Source: Jimgerdemannia flammicorona (taxonomy: Eukaryota; Mucoromycota; Endogonomycetes; Endogonales; Endogonaceae). From it: DNA of 16,144 nucleotides. The notes beneath the pieces were generated by a model. That model was not told the DNA's origin, did no database searches, and saw only the letters and a list, made by a program, of their open reading frames with translations. How positions within the stretch are numbered: position 1 is the first letter of the stretch; each line of letters begins with the position of its first letter. Below, piece after piece: positions 10,470 to 16,144 of this stretch. Both the position numbers and the translations under genes were made by a program. Location of the stretch: positions 1 through 16,144 of the forward strand of contig RBNI01003315.1 in NCBI GenBank assembly GCA_003990745.1. Reading direction: 5' to 3'.

Positions 10470-12506
10470 ATGTCAAGCAGCAAGCAAGCTGAGGTGCATA
10501 CCAGGTCAGGTGAACCTGGGGCTTTCGACTGGCAGCATGTTGGGAGGAGACATGGGCTGGGGATGGGGTCTTTCAGTGGCCCGAGTGGACCAGGCAGCTC
10601 AGGTAGTGACGGTGGCACTAGTGGGGGGGCTGGAGAGCAGCAGGGGCAGAGCTTTGCAGACATGCTGAGGACTGGGGGTTGGCCGATGGGTGCCTGCAGG
10701 GATCAGGCTGGAGGGAAGGGGAAGCAGAAGGCTGAGGATGCTGGGGGAGCTGGGCCTTCACTAGTGGGAGGTGGGGGAAGTGGAGGGACTGTTGGGGATA
10801 GTGGTAGGACTGCTGATGGTGGCATGATGGCGAATCTGGAAAAAAAAAGAGATGTGATGGCTGATGGTCAGGTGGGACAGGGATTCCTGATGAGGAAGGG
10901 AGATCTGGCCAATGGTGTAACAGGGCTGGCAGTGGCTCTGTTACTCAAGAAGTCGATCTTGGAGTTTGCGGTGACCTTGTGCTTCAGGAGCTTGGTGGTG
11001 ATAGCAAGGATGATTCTGGGGCTTGTCTCGAAGCAGGTGGCTGGGGTGGCTTTGGTGAAGTTCTTGAAGGGGTTGGAGGGGGTCGAGGTGGGATTTGAGG
11101 AGGTGGGTCCACTGGATGAGGCACTGAAGACGGGCATCGTAGTTAGGGAGGTAGTGGTCCCCATAGTATGGTGCTTGCAATGGGACCCCAGGGTGGTGCA
11201 GCTTCTGGTGAAGGGGGTGCCCATGGTGACTAAGAAGGAGATGAGGAAGAGGGTGGAGGAGGTGATGATTGAGTATGGCGACATAGTGGATGTCGGCTTT
11301 CAGGTATGGGAGGGGACTGCGATCAGGACAGGAGATATGGATGTCAGGATTCGGCTGGTGGGAAAGGAGGCCACAGGGAAGGGGAGTGACTGGTCCTCAG
11401 TGCTGATGTGGGGGGCCTTTGTCTGCAAGGTGTCGAGGGTGAAAGGGAGTGAAGAGGAGGAGGAGGACTTGTTGGAGGCACTGGAGGAGTTGGGTGGTGC
11501 TGTAGAGAGGAGGGCAAAGGCCTGGAAACTATACAAGGAGTCGATGCATCTGGAGATTGTGGGCAAGAAGTGTGTCCATATAGATAAGAAGCAGTGGGAG
11601 TGGGCCCAGGGACGCAAGAGGCAGAGAGAGCTGTTGGCAAGTATGGCAGGAGAGGTGAAGAAGATGACAGTTGGAACTGAGGAGTCTGGAGGCACTGAAG
11701 CCAGTGTCTGGGCTGGGAAAGGAGGAGAGGAGGTAGAGGCAAAGGAGGCAGGAGCTGGGGGGGTGCTGGGTAAGAACCCCTTCACTGATGGTACCTTCGA
11801 AGTGTGGGAGCCAGAGCTGGATGCCACCCTCCCCCCACTTATCAGGAGGGGCCCAGTTGGGAAGAGAGGGAAGATGGAGGATACAAGGATGCAGGGGGCC
11901 CAGCAGGTGCACTTTGGGGTTCCCGATGTGGGGCAAGGGGGTCAGGTGGTGGTGGTTGGTGAGGACGAGCTGGTGGATGTTCCTGAGGAAGAGGAGTGGG
12001 ATGAGACTACCAGTGTAGGAGCTGACATGACGATGCTGGAAGCAGGGTGGCCAGGGACCCCAGGAGGGAAGGAGGTGGGGAACCTGTTGTAGATGTGCAA
12101 GATGATGGACAATCTAGCAGCAGAAGCTTTGGGAGAAGTGGACTTGTGAGCAATGCCTGAGAAGCACTGGGCAAGGATTCTGCAGGGTGATGGAATGGTG
12201 GAGGCACTGAAGGTGGAGATTCTGGATATTTTCCTGGAGGAGAAGGGGTATGAGGTTGATGAGGTGAGGAGGGCAGAACTTGGAGTAGTTGCTGGTGAGC
12301 GGGCAGCCTACTGCTGGGCAGAGCATCATGGTTTGCAGCTCTGGCGGGAGGCCTGTCTAGAGTATTGCGAGGAATTTGAGGAGCATGAAGATGGGGCCAT
12401 GGTAGAACTTCTGAGAGCATTGGAAGCACAGAAAGCAGGGGAGAGGGAACTGGCTGCTGAACATGACTTGGACTTGGTGCAGGAGGAGCGGACTGCGGAC
12501 TTGTAG
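10470..12506 (+). pseudogene. LINE ORF1 (gag-like protein), copy B, two internal stops
   Basis: The first 540 codons (10470-12089) are open. TAG at 12090-12092 and TGA at 12144-12146 interrupt the frame, which then continues to TAG at 12504-12506. Copy A has TGG and CAG at the two internal sites and shares the final stop, so the ancestral protein was about 678 residues. Residues about 15-125 are Gly/Ser-rich and probably disordered. Residues about 155-205 are hydrophobic (LLKK..LEFAVTLCF). A WCLQWDPRVVQ motif follows near 245, then a Glu/Lys-rich part around 330-400. A block near 470-500 (QQVHFGVPDVGQGGQVVVVGEDELVDV, broken here as motif QQVHFGV and GEDELVDV) is the best conserved between copies. 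The C-terminus is acidic and helical-looking. No CCHC zinc knuckle is visible. By position it is the RNA-binding ORF1, but no known domain is certain. Confidence 0.85.
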
Positions 12507-12537
12507 AGGATGGGGCCACATTATATCATTATTCCTT

Positions 12538-15500
12538 ATGAACAGTACAACCAACATTTTCTCTTTGAATGTAAATGGGTTACAGGGCTCTGGGCAGTGC
12601 AAGAACATTTTTACTTAGCTCAAGGGATTGGAGGCTGATCTCTTTTTACTGCAGGATGTTAGATGTGAGGATGAGGACAATTGGGTAGAGTGGACTAGGG
12701 AATGGGGTGGGGCCACGGCTTGGTTTGGAAAGATAGCAATTTTGGTAAGGAAGGGTAGAGGCGAATTGGGGGAAATCAGGAGCTGGAGTGATCGCTTGGT
12801 CTGGGGAGACTGGTATCAGCCAGGGTAGGAATCTGTGAAGGTGGGCTCCTGCTACTGCCCTGCAGCTAGGGGTGAGAGGACTGCATGGATTAGGGAGCTG
12901 CTGGAGGAGGGTATTCTCTTAGAGGAGGGGGTCGATGTACTCAGTGGAGATTTTAATATGGTTCAGGATCAGCATCTAGACAGGATGGATGGAGGGAGGA
13001 GTGCTGGGGGCAGAAGTGGAGGTTTGGATGCATGGGAAGAGGTGGAGACATTGAGCTCTTTGGGGGATATGAGCAGGATGAGGTGGGGTGATGCAAGGGT
13101 CTACACACATTGGGTGAATGGCTTGGGCACAAGGATTGATTGGGTTCTGATGGCGGAGTGCTGGGGGTCAGATGTTTGGAAGACATTAGAGGTGGAGTAG
13201 TGCCTATGATCTGATCACTGGGGACTTTGGGGGCAGGGGCAGTTTGGGGGGAGTGGAGATGGACTCGGATATTGGCACCTTAACTCCTCCCTGCTGGCTG
13301 AGAAGGGGTTGTGGGAATTGTGGGTGGTGGATATTCAGGCAAAAGTTTTTGCCTGGAGGCATGAGGGTTTGCTGGTGGCTGTCTGTTGGATGAGATTGAA
13401 AGAGGCTGTGAGGGTTTATTGGGGAGAGGCTGATAGAGAGGCTGGGAGGCAGAGGAGGAGGCTGAGGAGATTACAAATGGATTGGGTGGATCTGCTTACT
13501 GTTGTTGGGGTGGAGGATTGGAGGATCGAGAGAGTGTAATTGGAGATTGTGGAGCTACAACAGGTGTTGAGGGAAGAGGAGGAGACTCATATGTGGGGCA
13601 TGGCTGCTAGGCTACGGTGGCAGGAGCTTGAGGAGGGTGAGTGGCCTACTGGATACTTATCCAGACTTCTCAAAGCCAGGAGAGTGCGACATCGGTGGGA
13701 TGGGATCTTGGATGCTGATGGGGTTATGATACATAGTACACAACAAATCCTAGGGGTGTTGAAGGAGAGATGGCAGGGCTTGTGGAGTGAGAGAGAAGGG
13801 GGTGCTGATGGAGTGGAGATTGTAGACACACTGGAAGAGTGGGGGCCACCACAGGTAGCTGAACTGGGGGACTTGATCTTACCCGTGCAGGGGGAAGAGA
13901 TTTGGAGTGTCCTGGCAGCAACTAAACTAGGGATGGCACCTGGGGAGGATGGACTACCATGGGACTTCTGGAAGAAGATGGTTGATGTCTCTGGAGTTTT
14001 GGGTGAGATGGCTGCTCTCTGTGACCATGTCCTTCAGAGCGGTGAGTGGGTGGGGGAGCAGGATCTTGGGCTGGTGGCCTTATTGTACAAAGAGAAGGAG
14101 AGGAGAGAAGACTGGAAGAACTAGAGACCAATCATGCTTTTGGACATGGACAGGAAGATGGTGACTAAGGTGATTGTCACAAGGCTGCAGGGAGTTGCCC
14201 AACAGGTGCTGGGGGAGAAGCAGTGGGGCTTTGTTGGGGGCAGACTTATAAGAGATGGGACTGCATGGGTTCATGGTGTGATTGAAGGGGCCCAGGCCTG
14301 TGGCCTGGATGGAAGGTTGGTATTTTTGGACCAGGAGAAGGCCTATGACCGTGTACGGTGGGTGTGGCTGGGCAAGGTATTGGACTGAATTGGAGTGCCC
14401 CCAAGGTTTAGCACCTCTATGTTGAGTCTGCTAGAGAGCAGTCGGGCAGCTCTGACGTGTAATGGTCACCGTGGAAGGGCATTTTCCTTGGGAAGAGGAG
14501 TTCCTCAGGGGGATCTGCTGTCCCCTATTCTTTATGCCCTTTTGTTGGAGCCATTGATGGATAGGATTTGCCGGAAGGTGGTAGGGCTCTCTATATATGG
14601 TATAGTGTAGAAGGTGGGGGCCTTTGCTGATGATATGGTGGTTGGACTTGGGAATGTGGCAGATGTAGAGGCACTACAGGAGACTGTGGAATGGTATGAG
14701 ACCCACTCGGGGGCAAAGCTCAACTGGCATAAGTATGAGACAATGGTGCTTGGGAATGGGCTGGTGGGTGGGGATGTCATTGGAACAATTGTCCCTACTA
14801 GTGAGGTGGTACAGTATTTGAGCATCTTCCTCTCTGTATATGGTTCTGTCTTGCCACGAGGGTGGTGGGAGAGCAGGGTGAACATTTGGGGGGAGGCCCT
14901 TCGAGGATGGGGAGGTCGCCATATCTCTCTAGCAGAGTGAGTATCAATTCTGAATGTTTACTGGTTCCCCAAGCTGTGGTATGTGGCATATCACCTCGAC
15001 TTCTCTGCATGGGTAGTGAAGAAGCTGATGAAGATGGCTAGAGATTGGATTTGGGCAGAGAGGAGGTCCCAGGTCAGTTGGGATACTCTTGCAAGGCTGG
15101 TAGTCAGGGGAGATCTTGGGATGGTGGACTTTCCTAAGAGGCTGCACTGTTTGCGAGCTTGGTGGTTAAAAAGAGCTGTGGAACTGCAGGGTGGAAGTTG
15201 GGTGCCTCTGATGCAGAAGGTATGGGAGATGCAAACATCTCCTCGGGGGTCTTCCGGCGATCTGCTCTCTTTGGTAGGGCTAAATAGAATTCAGCGGTTG
15301 AGGTTTAAGGGCTTTTGGTGGGGTGTGGCTGATGGAGCATACCAAATTGGCCTGTGTTGGCAAGGCAATGAGAGGGAGGCAGTGTGGGGGCCAAATATAT
15401 GGTGTTGGAATAGATTGCTCCTGGGAGGTGCTCTACTTGCTACGTTTGATATTGGGGAAGGGGTAGAGTGCCAGCAGGGGCTTGGCCAGGATCTTTGGCC

Positions 15501-16144
15501 AAGTGGCTGACAGGGGGCAGAGATCAGTGAGGAGTAGGACTGGGCCGGTATCTGGTCTTGGAGTACAGAGGTATGGAGGTAGCTTCCCCCCAAGTTCTGG
15601 GTGGTATGGTGGAGAATGCTGTGGAGGAATGTCATGCTGAATTTCCATACAGGGCATTTGGTGGATGGAGGACAATTTGACTGTGAGGAGTGTTATAATG
15701 TTGGGAGAGCTGGGGGTCATGTACAGATGCCAGAACATTGGCTAGAAGAGTGCGAGGTTCTGGGGGACTTTTGGGCTGAGATAGAGGATCGACTGGGTGT
15801 AGGGCATAGGTTGGTGGGGGAGGGAGGTAGATGGGAGGACTTGAGATCTCGGCTTGTGGGTGGGGTGGGTAATAGTTGGCTCACTATAGGGTGGGTATTG
15901 GCAATATGAGTAGGACTGACAGGTCATTGGCTTTTTGTATTTGAGGAGGGACAGCGGCTGGGGCTGGAGGAGAAGGTGTTAAGATGGGAAGGGCTTTGGG
16001 GGATCTGCTGACTAGGTGGTGGGTGGGTTGGGGTTCTCAGGGGAGCTGATGATGAGGTTTGGTGGTGAGGATCTGTGAGCAGAGTGATGGGAGGGTGGTG
16101 ATAGTATTAGACAAGGTGGTCTTTCAGCGGGAAGAGGTAGGGGG
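12538..16144 (+). pseudogene. LINE ORF2 (APE-type endonuclease, reverse transcriptase, Cys/His motif), copy B, broken, 3'-partial
   Basis: The ATG at 12538 is conserved in copy A and lies 31 bases after the ORF1 stop. One frame runs from here to about 15995. Endonuclease: NVNGL (residues 11-15), QDVR (39-42), GDFN (137-140), RID (199-201) and SDH (225-227). Reverse transcriptase: APGEDGLPWDFW (about 467-478), RPIMLLDMDRK (530-540), LDQEKAYD (597-604), GVPQGDLLSP (654-663) and FADD (696-699). The C-terminus has C-x2-C-x14-H-x4-C (1049-1072) after a Trp-rich LPPKFW segment, like the zf-RVT domain of many LINEs. Stops lie at 12616, 12826, 13198, 13207, 13537, 14122, 14386, 14608, 14938, 15508, 15535, 15580 and 15907. 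Comparison with copy A indicates a one-base loss near 15994-16003, after which coding continues in another frame to the edge. It would nick target DNA and copy the element's RNA there. Confidence 0.9.

Larger units (their letters stand above)
10390..16144 (+). mobile_element. LINE-type non-LTR retrotransposon, copy B, 3' end outside window
   Basis: This is the better preserved of the two copies. The 5' boundary (10385-10395) is where similarity with copy A begins, and it joins the interior of a Gypsy integrase remnant. A leader of about 80 bases precedes ORF1 (10470), and ORF2 follows at 12538. Endonuclease, reverse transcriptase and a C-terminal Cys/His motif occur in the order seen in APE-type LINEs. 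I see no RNase H domain after the reverse transcriptase, which argues against a classical Tad element; clade assignment needs a tree. No 3' UTR or tail is reached at 16144. The plus strand is strikingly G- and purine-rich. Confidence 0.92.

Noticed and set aside
11300..11936. Long minus-strand frames opposite ORF1 of copy B (also near 12007-12519 and 10868-11284)
   Set aside because: They are Pro/Ser/Leu-rich shadows produced by the purine-rich sense strand. They overlap each other in several frames, and the plus-strand ORF1 is the frame conserved in copy A.
12538..16144. UGA or UAG read as tryptophan (alternative genetic code or recoding)
   Set aside because: TGG is used freely in both copies, and most stops in one copy are TGG or another sense codon in the other. 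TAG and TAA stops also occur, so point-mutation decay explains the pattern better.
1..16144. Whole window as one DNA transposon with very long terminal inverted repeats
   Set aside because: The arms are LINE coding sequence with no transposase between them, and both edges fall inside ORF2, not at element ends.

Overview
The window looks like repeat-rich nuclear DNA of a filamentous fungus, most likely an ascomycete with a RIP-like (repeat-induced point mutation) history. I infer this from fungal-type retrotransposons carrying many in-frame stops. Most of these stops are TAG at tryptophan positions, the change expected from CpA-to-TpA mutation on the other strand. I cannot name the species, and I see no intact host gene, tRNA, rRNA or CRISPR array.

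Layout: two copies of one non-LTR (LINE-type) retrotransposon face away from each other and fill both ends. Copy A (about 1-5765, minus strand) and copy B (about 10390-16144, plus strand) align from their 5' ends through ORF1 and ORF2 to the window edges. Both stop near the same place in the ORF2 C-terminus, so neither 3' end is present. The 4.6 kb between them is AT-rich. From left to right it holds a short decayed reading frame of unknown origin (5766-5963), AT-rich DNA with a 76-base A tract, and a foldback repeat cluster. Next come a long terminal repeat of about 1.35 kb (7421-8766) and the decayed integrase end of a Ty3/Gypsy-type polyprotein on the minus strand (about 8767-10370). That polyprotein is cut off by the 5' end of LINE copy B.

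LINE organisation: ORF1 (about 678 codons, gag-like, Gly-rich N-terminus, no visible zinc knuckle) is followed 31 bases later by ORF2 (more than 1,200 codons). ORF2 has an APE-type endonuclease, a reverse transcriptase with GVPQG and FADD motifs, and a C-terminal Cys/His motif. In copy B both ORFs keep a single frame for almost their whole length and are broken only by stop codons. At many of these stops copy A still has a sense codon. Copy A is the more decayed: its ORF1 start aligns to ATA and it carries many more stops. The window is a nest of dead retroelements, and nothing in it is expected to be functional today.
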